Source: a virus. From it: 24,193 nucleotides of DNA. The notes under the pieces are model-generated. The model did no database searches and was not told the origin of the DNA. It saw only the letters and a list, made by a program, of their open reading frames with translations. The stretch's first letter is position 1. Each line of letters starts with the position of its first letter. The stretch spans positions 1-24,193 of the IMG/VR virus record IMGVR_UViG_3300005747_000220. One strand, 5' to 3'. Shown piece after piece: positions 6,180 to 12,694 of the stretch. A program made the position numbers and the translations under genes.

Positions 6180-6679
6180 GCGATAATCACTGTGAAAATG
6201 GTATAAAACGTGTAATGATATATCAAAGCCAAACAAGTTTGTCTTATTCGTTGCTTGTCGCAACTCATATGCGCTATCGCTCAAACTAAAAGTGATATTA
6301 TATATAGACAATCATTATTGATACTTGATGTAGAGTCACTTTGTTTCAGTCAGACGGAACCTGTTTTAAGGGTTCCGTCTTCTTGATGTTAGAGTATCGT
6401 AACAGCCAAGACATATTGGAAGTAGGTGTTTTGTTTATACACTATACGCAAAGGACCTCCCACTCATTCCTTACCTACTGGGGCATACATCTCTGCATTG
6501 TCGTGTTCGTTACCGCTATATCACGACTGTTTATGCGTAGTGTTAGTGTTGGCGTATGCTGACATTCATACTAAATCAATCTACAACCTTAGGGTTTTCA
6601 ATCAACTTGTTGCGTGTGCTCCTGTTACGGATGCTTTTTCCACTGCGGAATTGTATATCTGGCCCGCTAACCTTGGGTG
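6180..6679. other. 500-nt non-coding, hairpin-rich region before small terminase gene
   Basis: This is the largest gap in the window; no minus-strand frame is usable and the plus-strand frames look like chance. It contains a chain of nested inverted repeats. Unit one is GATACT (6320-6325) with AGTATC (6393-6398), enclosing a perfect 10-bp hairpin AGACGGAACC/GGTTCCGTCT. Unit two is AGTAGGT (6421-6427) with ACCTACT (6473-6479), enclosing AAGGA/TCCTT. Unit three is GCATAC (6483-6488) with GTATGC (6554-6559), enclosing GCAT/ATGC and GTCGTG/CACGAC. A smaller GTTGC/GCAAC hairpin lies at 6250-6264. Position directly upstream of the small terminase suggests a cos/pac site; the ordered stems also fit a structured RNA in the leader of the terminase transcript or a replication origin. 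No tRNA T-loop was found. Confidence 0.55.
6352..6380. repeat. Perfect 10-bp inverted repeat (hairpin)
   Basis: AGACGGAACC (6352-6361) pairs with GGTTCCGTCT (6371-6380) across a 9-nt loop. It is flanked by an imperfect direct repeat, CTTGATGTAGAGT (6324-6336) and CTTGATGTTAGAGT (6382-6395). There is no long T tract on either strand, so a rho-independent terminator is unlikely. A protein-binding or RNA structural element fits better. Confidence 0.7.
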
Positions 6680-6862
6680 TCAGTTGTTTCTAAGTGCCTT
6701 GATTTTTTGCCTTGCTTCACGTAGTTTAGCAGCTTGTGCAGCTTGTTTTTGTATTTTGTTTGCCTTGTGCCACTTGCTGTCAAAACCTTTGCTTGGTTTG
6801 TTCCAATAGTCAGATTCTAACTTGCTGGTGTAAGCATGCCTGTTCCAATTGATATTTGCCAT
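6680..6862 (-). CDS. Small basic protein (60 aa), first gene after the strong promoter
   Basis: The protein starts MANINWNRHAYTSKLESDYW and has a Lys/Ala-rich helical second half (HKANKIQKQAAQAAKLREAR). It is strongly basic and likely binds nucleic acid, but I recognise no family. It is the first gene downstream of the consensus promoter at 6932-6904, with about a 35-nt leader carrying an AAAGG ribosome site. It is followed by the 500-nt structured region. A regulator of this unit or a small DNA-binding packaging factor is possible; neither is shown. Confidence 0.65.
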   Translation of the reverse strand: MANINWNRHAYTSKLESDYWNKPSKGFDSKWHKANKIQKQAAQAAKLREARQKIKALRNN

Positions 6863-6881
6863 TGTGTGCCTTTGTTTGTTA

Positions 6882-6894
6882 TACAGTTATTTAT
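6882..6894 (-). promoter_or_regulatory. ATAAATAACTGTA element, copy D (in the leader after the promoter)
   Basis: This is an exact 13-base match to copies A and B. Here it lies just downstream of the expected start site (about 6897) of the consensus promoter, at roughly +4 to +16. That position is more like an operator or a second, overlapping promoter than the -10 box of the same promoter. Confidence 0.45.
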
Positions 6895-6903
6895 CATATA
6901 TGT

Positions 6904-6932
6904 ATTATAACACCTATAAAACGGTTTGTCAA
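6904..6932 (-). promoter_or_regulatory. Perfect sigma-70 promoter TTGACA-N17-TATAAT
   Basis: On the minus strand TTGACA (6932-6927) and TATAAT (6909-6904) are separated by exactly 17 nt, matching the bacterial housekeeping consensus at all 12 positions. The expected start is near 6897, about 35 nt before the 60-aa gene. It directly follows the terminator hairpin at 6968-6939, so the -35 box sits in the terminator's T-tract. This is probably the main host-recognised promoter of the terminase-portal-capsid unit. Confidence 0.85.
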
Positions 6933-6968
6933 CAAAAACCTCCTACAGTGAATCACTACTGTAGGAGG
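6930..6968 (-). terminator. Rho-independent terminator
   Basis: On the minus strand an 11-bp perfect stem (CCTCCTACAGT at 6968-6958 with ACTGTAGGAGG at 6949-6939) with an 8-nt loop is followed by TTTTTGTT. It would end transcripts coming from the tail, fibre and lysis-like genes. The T tract runs straight into the TTGACA of the next promoter. Confidence 0.88.
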
Positions 6969-7079
6969 CTATAATGTCAGAACGTAGCGGAGAATAAAAC
7001 GGAGCAATAAAATACAATGGCAATAGTATAATATTTAAGAGTCTATATTTAGAGTGACAGCCCTAAACTTCTCCGCTAC
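6930..7079 (-). ncRNA. Possible small structured RNA ending at the terminator
   Basis: After the stop of the 119-aa gene, GTAGCGGAGAA (7079-7069, minus strand) pairs perfectly with TTCTCCGCTAC (6994-6984), enclosing 74 nt, and the rho-independent terminator follows 15 nt later. A GATAAATAAATGT box resembling the ATAAATAACTGTA element lies just before the stem (about 7091-7079) and could act as a -10 region. Together these give an RNA of about 140-150 nt. It could equally be the structured 3' end of the long tail transcript. No known RNA family is recognised. Confidence 0.4.
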
Positions 7080-7083
7080 ACAT

Positions 7084-7443
7084 TTATTTATCATTTTGTA
7101 GTTTTTTGGTTCTTTTTTTGGGCAATTGCAAACCAGCTGCTTGCATATGGTGCAGTCTTAGTTCTTGATTACTAAGACTAAATTCACCAGTTTTAGGGCA
7201 TTTGTATTTGCCGCACTCCAAACACAGGTGACTCCAATGTGTGTATGGTTTTAATAGACGTTTGCTGTGTACCACACGTTTTTTACTGGTTTGAACACCA
7301 CAATCTTCACATTGTGTTTTGCAAATATTCAATAAATCCAAAGGCACTGTGCGGTTGTCGTCTGGTATTTGTTGTCCGCTTCGTCTAGCTCTACCAAATT
7401 GTAGTTTTTCTAATATTTCTGGTGGGTAGTCTGTTTGTTTCAT
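7084..7443 (-). CDS. Zn-ribbon protein, unknown function
   Basis: This 119-aa basic protein has two CxxC knuckles: CEDCG (about residues 45-49) and CLECG (about 74-78). Further Cys in NICKTQ and KYKCPK could supply extra ligands. The layout fits a zinc-ribbon or treble-clef. The C-terminus is strongly basic (LPKKRTKKLQNDK), suggesting nucleic-acid contact. It is the last gene before the terminator. The ATG at 7443 abuts a weaker copy of the conserved element (GTAAATAGCAGTATG) and lacks a Shine-Dalgarno. A transcription regulator or nuclease accessory is possible, but I cannot assign a family. Confidence 0.72.
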   Translation of the reverse strand: MKQTDYPPEILEKLQFGRARRSGQQIPDDNRTVPLDLLNICKTQCEDCGVQTSKKRVVHSKRLLKPYTHWSHLCLECGKYKCPKTGEFSLSNQELRLHHMQAAGLQLPKKRTKKLQNDK

Positions 7444-7455
7444 ACTGCTATTTAC
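7443..7455 (-). promoter_or_regulatory. Degenerate element, copy E (abuts start codon)
   Basis: The minus strand reads GTAAATAGCAGTATG, matching the shared element at 10 of 13 positions, again with ATG directly attached and no ribosome-binding site. It is weaker evidence than copies A-D taken alone. Confidence 0.3.
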
Positions 7456-7718
7456 AGCATTACAACAATTATTCCTACAAAAGCGGCAATGATAGTTGCA
7501 GTTGCGCCAATAAGTGCCACTAGGATTGCACTATTGCCTTTTTTCATATCACGTTCAATGTTTTCAATTTTACTGTCAATTGCGTCAAACCGCTTGTCTA
7601 TTTTATTAAACTGCACATCTATCTCTTGTAATTTTTCATTCATTTGTTCATACCTCAGCGCACACATGTCCACATGAGCTTCAAGATTCTCTTTTTCAAG
7701 TGGAGTACTGGCAATCAT
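7452..7718 (-). CDS. Holin-like coiled-coil membrane protein (XhlA-type layout)
   Basis: I chose the ATG at 7718, which overlaps the upstream stop as TAATG, rather than a GTG at 7739. The 88-aa protein has a long N-terminal coiled coil (MNEKLQEIDVQFNKIDKRFD, then IDSKIENIERDMKKG) and one C-terminal transmembrane helix (SAILVALIGATATIIAAFVGIIVVML) ending at the last residue. This is the layout of XhlA-type hemolysin/holin accessory proteins, and placement after the fibre genes is a common place for lysis genes. No endolysin is next to it, so the lysis role is inferred. A tail- or membrane-anchoring role is the alternative. Confidence 0.65.
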   Translation of the reverse strand: MIASTPLEKENLEAHVDMCALRYEQMNEKLQEIDVQFNKIDKRFDAIDSKIENIERDMKKGNSAILVALIGATATIIAAFVGIIVVML

Positions 7719-8056
7719 TATGCCGCTCTGTTTACGCACTTGAGTCTAAAGTTTCTTCTGTCAGTAACACCATTGCCAGTAACAACTTTGGCAGTAACAA
7801 TATAGGTTTTGTTTAGTTGTCCGCCACTGAGCTCAACATAGGTGTCAGTGTCATTGTCAGTGATGCCGCTTGATACTATCACTGGTGGTGTTGGATCATT
7901 TATTCTTGCAGCCACACTATAGTTTACAGTTGCAATAGTATCGCCACTGTCTAGCCATGTGCTCCAGTCAAAGGTGTATATCATCTGTGCTTCTACATCT
8001 TTGTCTATTTCTAATCCTTGATTGGTTTGAAAAAAACCTGCTCTGTTATTACTCAT
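7718..8056 (-). CDS. Conserved virion-associated protein, FDWSTWL type (112 aa)
   Basis: The protein has an all-beta, Ig-like look: YTFDWSTWLDSGDTIATVNY, then a PVIVSSGITDNDTDTYVELSG segment and ending with KTYIVTAKVVTGNGVTDRRNFRL. The YxFDWSxWL...GDTI pattern is one I recall from small phage proteins lying beside tail fibres; their function is not known to me. The stop of the 903-aa fibre gene overlaps its start (TAATG), so the two are translationally coupled, suggesting a stoichiometric partner such as a fibre decoration or connector. Confidence 0.7.
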   Translation of the reverse strand: MSNNRAGFFQTNQGLEIDKDVEAQMIYTFDWSTWLDSGDTIATVNYSVAARINDPTPPVIVSSGITDNDTDTYVELSGGQLNKTYIVTAKVVTGNGVTDRRNFRLKCVNRAA

Positions 8057-10767
8057 TATAGTTCTCCTAGTGTAAACTTTCTTGTTTCTTTGTGAATGGT
8101 GTGTGTTCTTGTTTCTTTGTTTATGCTAAACACTCTTGTTTCTTTTGGTACAATGTACACATATCTTGTGGTGTCAATTAGTGTGCCAATTGCAGTTTGT
8201 GTAAACGCACAAGATAGGCTGCTGCTTGCATCTGCCTGTACGCCCGCTGTACACGCTATGCTAGCGGTGTTTACAAGCCCTACTGTTGTTTGTTTAATTA
8301 TGCCAAAGTCTGCGCTTAGTGTAGCTTGTACGCTTGCTGTAGTGCTTGTGTCTGTTGTTTTAACAGCGTCTATGCTTGCAGTTGTTGTTGCTGCTAAGTC
8401 AATGTCACCTGCGAGACCTGCAACTGCTGTTATACTTGGGCTAAACACACCTGACAGTGTTGCACTGGCTTCAATATTCTTGATGCCTTGTGTTGTTTGT
8501 GTTGCTGTAACTGTTAAATCTGCACTTGTGGTTCTTGTTATTTCAACTGCACACACAATTGTTGCTGTTACACTGCCTGCAAATGTAGTTGTGCCCAAGA
8601 ACTTAACGCCAGTTGCAGTTGCACTAAATGCACTGTCTAAATCAGCAATCAGTCCTTCTGCGCGGATACCTGTGGCTGCTAGTGTTGCAGTTGTGCTTAG
8701 ATCAACAATTGAGCCTGCTACCAAATCACCATCTACAGTTGTTGTTGCAGTTGCATCTAAGTCGCTTGCGCCGCTGCGTATTCTATCAGCACTTGCAGTT
8801 ATTGTTGCTGTTGTGCTTAGACTTGCTGCACCACTTGCAGTTCTTACTACATCAACAGCCAGTGTAGCACGTGGTTCAATGTCAATAAAGAAGTCGCCTA
8901 TTCTACCTGCGGCAATCAGTGTTGAAACAAATGCATCTAAGTCACTTTGAAGTTGTTTGATGTTTAGAGCTTGTGCAGTTATACTTGCAACCGCACTAGG
9001 TGCAGCGTTTGCGCCTGCTGTTAGGTTAACAATTGCTGTCTGTGAGAATGCGCTGGCAATGCTACTTGCACCCTGTTGTATTCTAGTTGCAGTTGCAGTT
9101 GCACTAAATGCGCTAGAGATGTTACTTGCGCCTTGTTGTATTTTATCTGCGGTTGCAGTTGCACTAAATGCACCGGTTAAATCTGCGTCTATGTCAATTA
9201 TTTTATCAACGTCTACTGATATAGTTGCAGTAATAGTTAAATCTGCGTCTGCATCTAGTGTGTTGCCTGCAGATGCTGTAAGTGTAGCAGTTGAAGCAAG
9301 TGTTGCAGCAGCGTCTAATGTAAAATTAATTACATAATCATCTAGTGTTTGTTCAAACTGGTGATATAAAACTGCGGTATCAGTGTTAGGTGGATTTCTA
9401 ACTGGTCCTGAATCGTTTACTCTAAATGTTACTAAATCAAATCTTGGATATGGTCCAGCAGCATTTGAATTGCCTTCTGGATTGTACAGTGTAATTTGAC
9501 TTATGTCTGAATATAACTTGCCGTTGTAGGTTTCACTGCCAACTTCAATATTTCCGTAATAAAAGGTAAAATCATTGCCTACTCGTTGCAAAGTAAAGTT
9601 GTTTGCAATTTCAGTAAGACTGCCAACCTGAGCTGTAGTAGCAGTTATTGTTATATAACTACCGTTTTGTTTGCGTATTTTTACACTTGGTAATTCAACC
9701 GTATCACTTTGTCTTTCATAACCAAAGTTAATGGTGTTGTCCATACTAACATGTGTTGGAGTTCCGCTGATATCAACTACTGTGTTGAATCCTTCACCAG
9801 CACTAAGTATTGTGCTGTCTGCAATGGTTGTTGTTCCATCATTCTGTTTGTGATACACGTGAAGATAAAAATCATCTTTGTCGTCTTTATCAATACTGTC
9901 AAAAGTTGCTGCAAGTGCAACTGTTTCTGCGGTTACACTAGTTTCTTCTAATTCAATCATGTAATCTAGATAGTAACTACTACTAGTATTGCTTACATAA
10001 TTGTAAACTGTATTGTCAGTTTGCCAACGTGTAGCTGAAGGCCGTGCTGTGCTATAATTGTATGCAACAAAGTCATTTGGGCGTCCAAAATTTAAATTAC
10101 GCAATGAATCAGCAGTTAGTGTAAATGCACTGCTTAAAGTTTCATTTAGTTGTTTGATTATGCCAACATCTGCACTTAAACTTGCTGTGTTGTGCAAGTC
10201 TATGCTGCCATTCAAACTTGCTGTTGCAGTGATAGTTGGAGAGAACGTACCTGTTAAATCTGCACTCAGTTGTTTGATTATGCCAACATCTGCACTATGC
10301 CCAAAAGAAACCGCTAGTGAACTTGATGTGCTTCTTGTTCTACTAGCGGTTGAAGTAGCTGCGAATGCCGCAGCGAGTGCCATTGCATTGTCGCGGATCC
10401 TAGCTGCTTGTAGACTTAGGTTAACAATATTATTAAGAGTGACATCAGTTGAACGTGTTCGCACAAAGTTGGCATTGAATCCAGCTTGTGCAGCCATATC
10501 AATTGAGCCATTACGACTTGCAACTGCTAATATACTTGGCGTAAACACACCTGATAGACTTATATTAGCCTGTTGTAATCGTCCGGCAGTTGCAGTTGCA
10601 GTTGTGCTTACACTAAGAGTGGCAGTTGCTTCAAGTACAGCACCTTCTTCTTGGAAATAATTTGCAGTAATGTAGCCATCTTCAATATAAGGTTCATAGC
10701 GAATGTAACCTTCTTCAATGTAGTCTTCTACATAATAATAACCTAAATCGTCGCCTGTTCGTGCCAT
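8056..10767 (-). CDS. Large repetitive tail fibre protein (903 aa)
   Basis: This is a fibre-like receptor-binding candidate. The N-terminus carries acidic tyrosine repeats (VEDYIEEGYI, EPYIEDGYI; residues about 13-36). Most of the protein is a low-complexity Ala/Thr/Ser fibre made of 20-residue units such as ATATRIQQGASSIASAFS and VGIIKQLSADLTGTFSPT. A globular, aromatic-rich domain interrupts the fibre at about residues 225-460 (beta-rich, likely lectin- or ConA-like, from style only). The C-terminus is three 10-residue strands: IVPKETRVFS, INKETRTHTI and IHKETRKFTL, a terminal motif I associate with marine phage tail proteins. The ATG has an AAGGA site. The antisense strand shows long open frames because of the codon bias of the repeats. 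Confidence 0.78.
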   Translation of the reverse strand: MARTGDDLGYYYVEDYIEEGYIRYEPYIEDGYITANYFQEEGAVLEATATLSVSTTATATAGRLQQANISLSGVFTPSILAVASRNGSIDMAAQAGFNANFVRTRSTDVTLNNIVNLSLQAARIRDNAMALAAAFAATSTASRTRSTSSSLAVSFGHSADVGIIKQLSADLTGTFSPTITATASLNGSIDLHNTASLSADVGIIKQLNETLSSAFTLTADSLRNLNFGRPNDFVAYNYSTARPSATRWQTDNTVYNYVSNTSSSYYLDYMIELEETSVTAETVALAATFDSIDKDDKDDFYLHVYHKQNDGTTTIADSTILSAGEGFNTVVDISGTPTHVSMDNTINFGYERQSDTVELPSVKIRKQNGSYITITATTAQVGSLTEIANNFTLQRVGNDFTFYYGNIEVGSETYNGKLYSDISQITLYNPEGNSNAAGPYPRFDLVTFRVNDSGPVRNPPNTDTAVLYHQFEQTLDDYVINFTLDAAATLASTATLTASAGNTLDADADLTITATISVDVDKIIDIDADLTGAFSATATADKIQQGASNISSAFSATATATRIQQGASSIASAFSQTAIVNLTAGANAAPSAVASITAQALNIKQLQSDLDAFVSTLIAAGRIGDFFIDIEPRATLAVDVVRTASGAASLSTTATITASADRIRSGASDLDATATTTVDGDLVAGSIVDLSTTATLAATGIRAEGLIADLDSAFSATATGVKFLGTTTFAGSVTATIVCAVEITRTTSADLTVTATQTTQGIKNIEASATLSGVFSPSITAVAGLAGDIDLAATTTASIDAVKTTDTSTTASVQATLSADFGIIKQTTVGLVNTASIACTAGVQADASSSLSCAFTQTAIGTLIDTTRYVYIVPKETRVFSINKETRTHTIHKETRKFTLGEL
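9061..9180 (-). repeat. Two tandem 60-nt repeats in the fibre gene
   Basis: Positions 9061-9120 and 9121-9180 are near-identical 60-nt units encoding the 20-residue module (RIQQGASSIASAFSATAT and KIQQGASNISSAFSATAT). They share blocks such as TTGCAGTTGCACTAAATGC (plus strand). The high DNA identity points to recent duplication or ongoing unit exchange. Confidence 0.8.
10148..10296 (-). repeat. 29-nt exact repeat spaced by 120 nt in the fibre gene
   Basis: A 29-nt stretch at 10148-10176 recurs exactly at 10268-10296, a spacing of two 60-nt modules. It encodes SADVGIIKQL; a diverged version lies near 8290-8320. The repeat supports a 20-residue (60-nt) building unit over much of the gene. Confidence 0.75.
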
Positions 10768-10776
10768 CGTTGTTCC

Positions 10777-11502
10777 TTAACTGTTGTCATCTGTAAATGT
10801 AGTGCTGCCATTAGCACCATCCATATGAACTAACAATAATGTATCACTGTCATTTGTAAATGCTGTTGTGCTTGGTGTAAAGGAACTAGTATATCTTGCT
10901 GTGCTACTCCAACGCACTTCGTCTATGTAGCCTGAGGTAGCATAGTTTGTGCCACCGGCCCAATCACCAATTCTACTAACACCATTCCAACCCTTGTCTG
11001 CTGACATTGTGCCTGCTGAACCGTTGTTTGTTGTTAGTTCAGTTCCATCAAAGAACATCTTTAGGCTTGCGCCATCTTTAACTAGGGCAACGTGATACCA
11101 AGTGTTTATTGAAGGAGTAAATCCAATATTTCTAATTTGTGTATATGCTGTTGATCCGTCACTAACTGGTGCCGTTACGGTCCAAGTTCCGCTTTTTTTG
11201 TAGATACTTAGGTAATCGCCTCTTGTGCTTCCTGTTGCTAACATAGTAAACAAACTTGGTAAACTGTCTAAACGGAACCAACATTCATATGTAAAGTTGT
11301 CTGAGTATGCGTGACTAAATTGTGTATGATCTACGAGTATGTAATCATCAGTGCCACCATCAAAGTATGCACTTGCACCACCAAATTTGCTTTGTGCTGT
11401 TGACACTTGCACTTGTTGTTGTGCTGTAAGTGTAATAGCAGTTCTACCTGCGGCTGCTGCTTGGAATGCTAGAAAACTTAGTCTTGATGCTCCTAATGGC
11501 AT
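10777..11502 (-). CDS. LamG/ConA-like lectin-domain appendage protein (241 aa)
   Basis: Residues about 45-205 form a laminin-G-like jelly roll: SAYFDGGTDDYILVD at the start, the FTYECWFRLDSLPS strand, INTWYHVALVKDGASLKMFF as the central strands with a DGT turn, and SGYIDEVRWSSTARY as the closing strand. Such domains bind glycans, so this is a candidate host-surface binding subunit. Residues 1-30 (MPLGASRLSFLAFQAAAAGR) are a probable attachment segment. It sits between two fibre genes with a strong AAGGAG site. Which structure it attaches to is not shown. Confidence 0.8.
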   Translation of the reverse strand: MPLGASRLSFLAFQAAAAGRTAITLTAQQQVQVSTAQSKFGGASAYFDGGTDDYILVDHTQFSHAYSDNFTYECWFRLDSLPSLFTMLATGSTRGDYLSIYKKSGTWTVTAPVSDGSTAYTQIRNIGFTPSINTWYHVALVKDGASLKMFFDGTELTTNNGSAGTMSADKGWNGVSRIGDWAGGTNYATSGYIDEVRWSSTARYTSSFTPSTTAFTNDSDTLLLVHMDGANGSTTFTDDNS

Positions 11503-11512
11503 ATCTTACTCC

Positions 11513-12097
11513 TTACTGAAAGTCTGTTGCGATTGAAGTATAGTAGGTTGTGCCATCATAAAAGATACTTACCACGGATTTTGTTGTTAGTGTTGTGTTT
11601 CCACCTGCAAATTCATATCCAGCACCACCGCTTGCAGTACCACTGCCCGCAACCAATAGTGTTACGCTCTGACCAGCAGTTGCGCCTGTAAATGCAGACA
11701 GTGTTAACGCACTTGTAATGGTCACAGTTTGAACATTGCCATTGGCTGGATTAATTGTAGGACTGTCTGTGCTTCCCAAAGCATGAATTGTTTCTGTGTA
11801 TTCTTTTAATTCCAAATCGCTTACTTCAAACCCAGCGCAATCTAAATCGCCGCCTAGTGTTGGTGTTGTATCGTCACTAACATCATCAATGCCTGCTGAT
11901 GGAAGTACCGGAGGTGTATATGTAAGCACACCTGATGTGTTGTTATAAGAAAGTGCGCCAGTACCTGATGCACTAGCTTGTGTTACACTGATGTCGTCTA
12001 ATTCTATTTTGTCGTCGTTTAGATTGGTGAAGTTAGCATCACCTTCTGCAAAAGTAAGTGCGCTACCTTTGCCTGTTCTTGTTACTATTGTTGCCAT
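11513..12097 (-). CDS. Tail fibre / appendage protein (194 aa)
   Basis: The N-terminus TGKGSALTFAEGDANFTNLNDDK is a fibre adaptor motif I know from cyanophage and other marine phage fibres (GSALTxxExDxNFxNLN). It is followed by a linker with LGGDLDCAGFEV and a C-terminal beta-rich region (residues about 105-194) with Gly/Thr turns and an SIFYDGTTYYTS strand typical of trimeric fibre tips. It is preceded by a hairpin and a TCTTAAAGGAGA ribosome site. Probably a short fibre; the receptor is unknown. Confidence 0.75.
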   Translation of the reverse strand: MATIVTRTGKGSALTFAEGDANFTNLNDDKIELDDISVTQASASGTGALSYNNTSGVLTYTPPVLPSAGIDDVSDDTTPTLGGDLDCAGFEVSDLELKEYTETIHALGSTDSPTINPANGNVQTVTITSALTLSAFTGATAGQSVTLLVAGSGTASGGAGYEFAGGNTTLTTKSVVSIFYDGTTYYTSIATDFQ

Positions 12098-12119
12098 GCT
12101 AATCTCCTTTAAGAAAAAT

Positions 12120-12174
12120 GGGGGTTGCTACTGTGAGGGTAGTAGCGGACTGCAGAATTACAGCCGCTACCCCC
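12120..12174 (-). terminator. Hairpin with T tract before the 194-aa fibre gene (possible attenuator)
   Basis: In the 86-nt gap between two fibre genes GTAGCGG (12170-12164, minus) pairs with CCGCTAC (12148-12142), and an outer GGGG pairs with CCCC (12174-12171 with 12123-12120). The stem is followed by ATTTTTCTT. This would be a partial terminator or an RNA-processing and stability hairpin rather than a full stop, since fibre genes continue downstream. Confidence 0.5.
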
Positions 12175-12183
12175 AAAACACTA

Positions 12184-12579
12184 TTAGTCTAAGCTAATAG
12201 TTAAGTTGCCACTTGAAATCTGGAATGTATCACCAGTTTCTATGGTCTTACTTGTAGTAACTGCACCGTGGAACAATAGGTTGCCTGCAGCAGATGCATC
12301 GTACAAACTGATGTGGGTAATTGTGCCCCAGTTTGAAGTTGCTGCATCAAAAGTGATTGTTGCGTTGGTTGCTGCTGAACCTGCACTTGCTGCTGCAAAT
12401 GCTGCTACTTTGCGCACATAACCTGAGCCTGAAGTGGTTACTTCGTTTGCACCACTGTCATCGTCTGCTGGTGAACCAGTGTGAAGTCCTACATACACGT
12501 CTGTTGGTGCTGTGAACGCTGCTGTTCCTAGAGCATGGTCTAGTAATTTTAATTCTAAATAGTCTGAGGCTGCTGCCAT
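12184..12579 (-). CDS. Conserved virion protein, SDYLExKLLDHALG type (131 aa)
   Basis: The protein begins MAAASDYLELKLLDHALGT, continues with TDVYVGLHTGSPADDD, and ends with GNLLFHGAVTTSKTIETGD and a strand ISSGNLTISLD. This is a widespread small phage protein family (I know it from memory as often annotated tail fibre or virion-associated), with a helical start and a beta-sandwich body. It is encoded directly after the tail-tip J-like gene and before the fibres, so it may connect fibres to the tail tip. The gene has an AAAGGAGAAAT site and an upstream 10-bp hairpin. Confidence 0.78.
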   Translation of the reverse strand: MAAASDYLELKLLDHALGTAAFTAPTDVYVGLHTGSPADDDSGANEVTTSGSGYVRKVAAFAAASAGSAATNATITFDAATSNWGTITHISLYDASAAGNLLFHGAVTTSKTIETGDTFQISSGNLTISLD

Positions 12580-12599
12580 TTTATTTCTCCTTTAAGATA

Positions 12600-12631
12600 T
12601 GTTGTCTGCGATTTTGCAAAAGCAGACAACA
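12600..12631 (-). repeat. Perfect 10-bp hairpin in the leader of the 131-aa gene
   Basis: TGTTGTCTGC (12631-12622, minus) pairs with GCAGACAACA (12609-12600) across a 12-nt loop that contains the self-complementary TTTTGCAAAA. No T tract follows on the minus strand; instead TATCTTAAAGGAG leads into the ribosome site. An RNA stability or processing element is more likely than a terminator. Confidence 0.65.
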
Positions 12632-12694
12632 TTCTGTCTGCTGTTTGTATTTATGCAAAAACCTAAAAAAACGTTAAAAAAAGGCTAAAAAAGA

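Noticed and set aside
6241-6320. Second promoter upstream of the small terminase (TATAAT within the TATATATAATATC tract, minus strand)
   Set aside because: A -10-like TATAAT exists, but no acceptable -35 at 16-18 nt; in AT-rich DNA this is expected by chance.
6426-6809. 127-codon plus-strand frame over the non-coding region
   Set aside because: GTG start without convincing ribosome site, Cys/Leu-rich random-looking product, overlaps the 60-aa gene antisense; no other gene uses this strand. The DNA is better explained by inverted repeats.
6180-7083. tRNA or tmRNA genes in the non-coding regions
   Set aside because: Searched both strands for TTCRANYC-type T-loops, acceptor pairing and CCA; none seen. 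The stems do not form a cloverleaf.
7719-7739. Upstream GTG start for the holin-like gene
   Set aside because: The ATG at 7718 overlapping the upstream stop (TAATG) is the more usual coupled start; the extra residues RKQSGI are the shadow of the previous gene's end.
9061-10296. CRISPR-like spaced repeats
   Set aside because: The repeats are in frame, 60 nt periodic, encode a 20-residue protein module, and the 'spacers' are also repeat sequence.
8096-10660. Long plus-strand open frames opposite the 903-aa fibre (up to 284 codons)
   Set aside because: They mirror the Ala/Thr/Ser-rich repeats of the minus-strand gene; products are low-complexity Val/Ala/Ser with no ribosome site or domain. They are codon-bias shadows.
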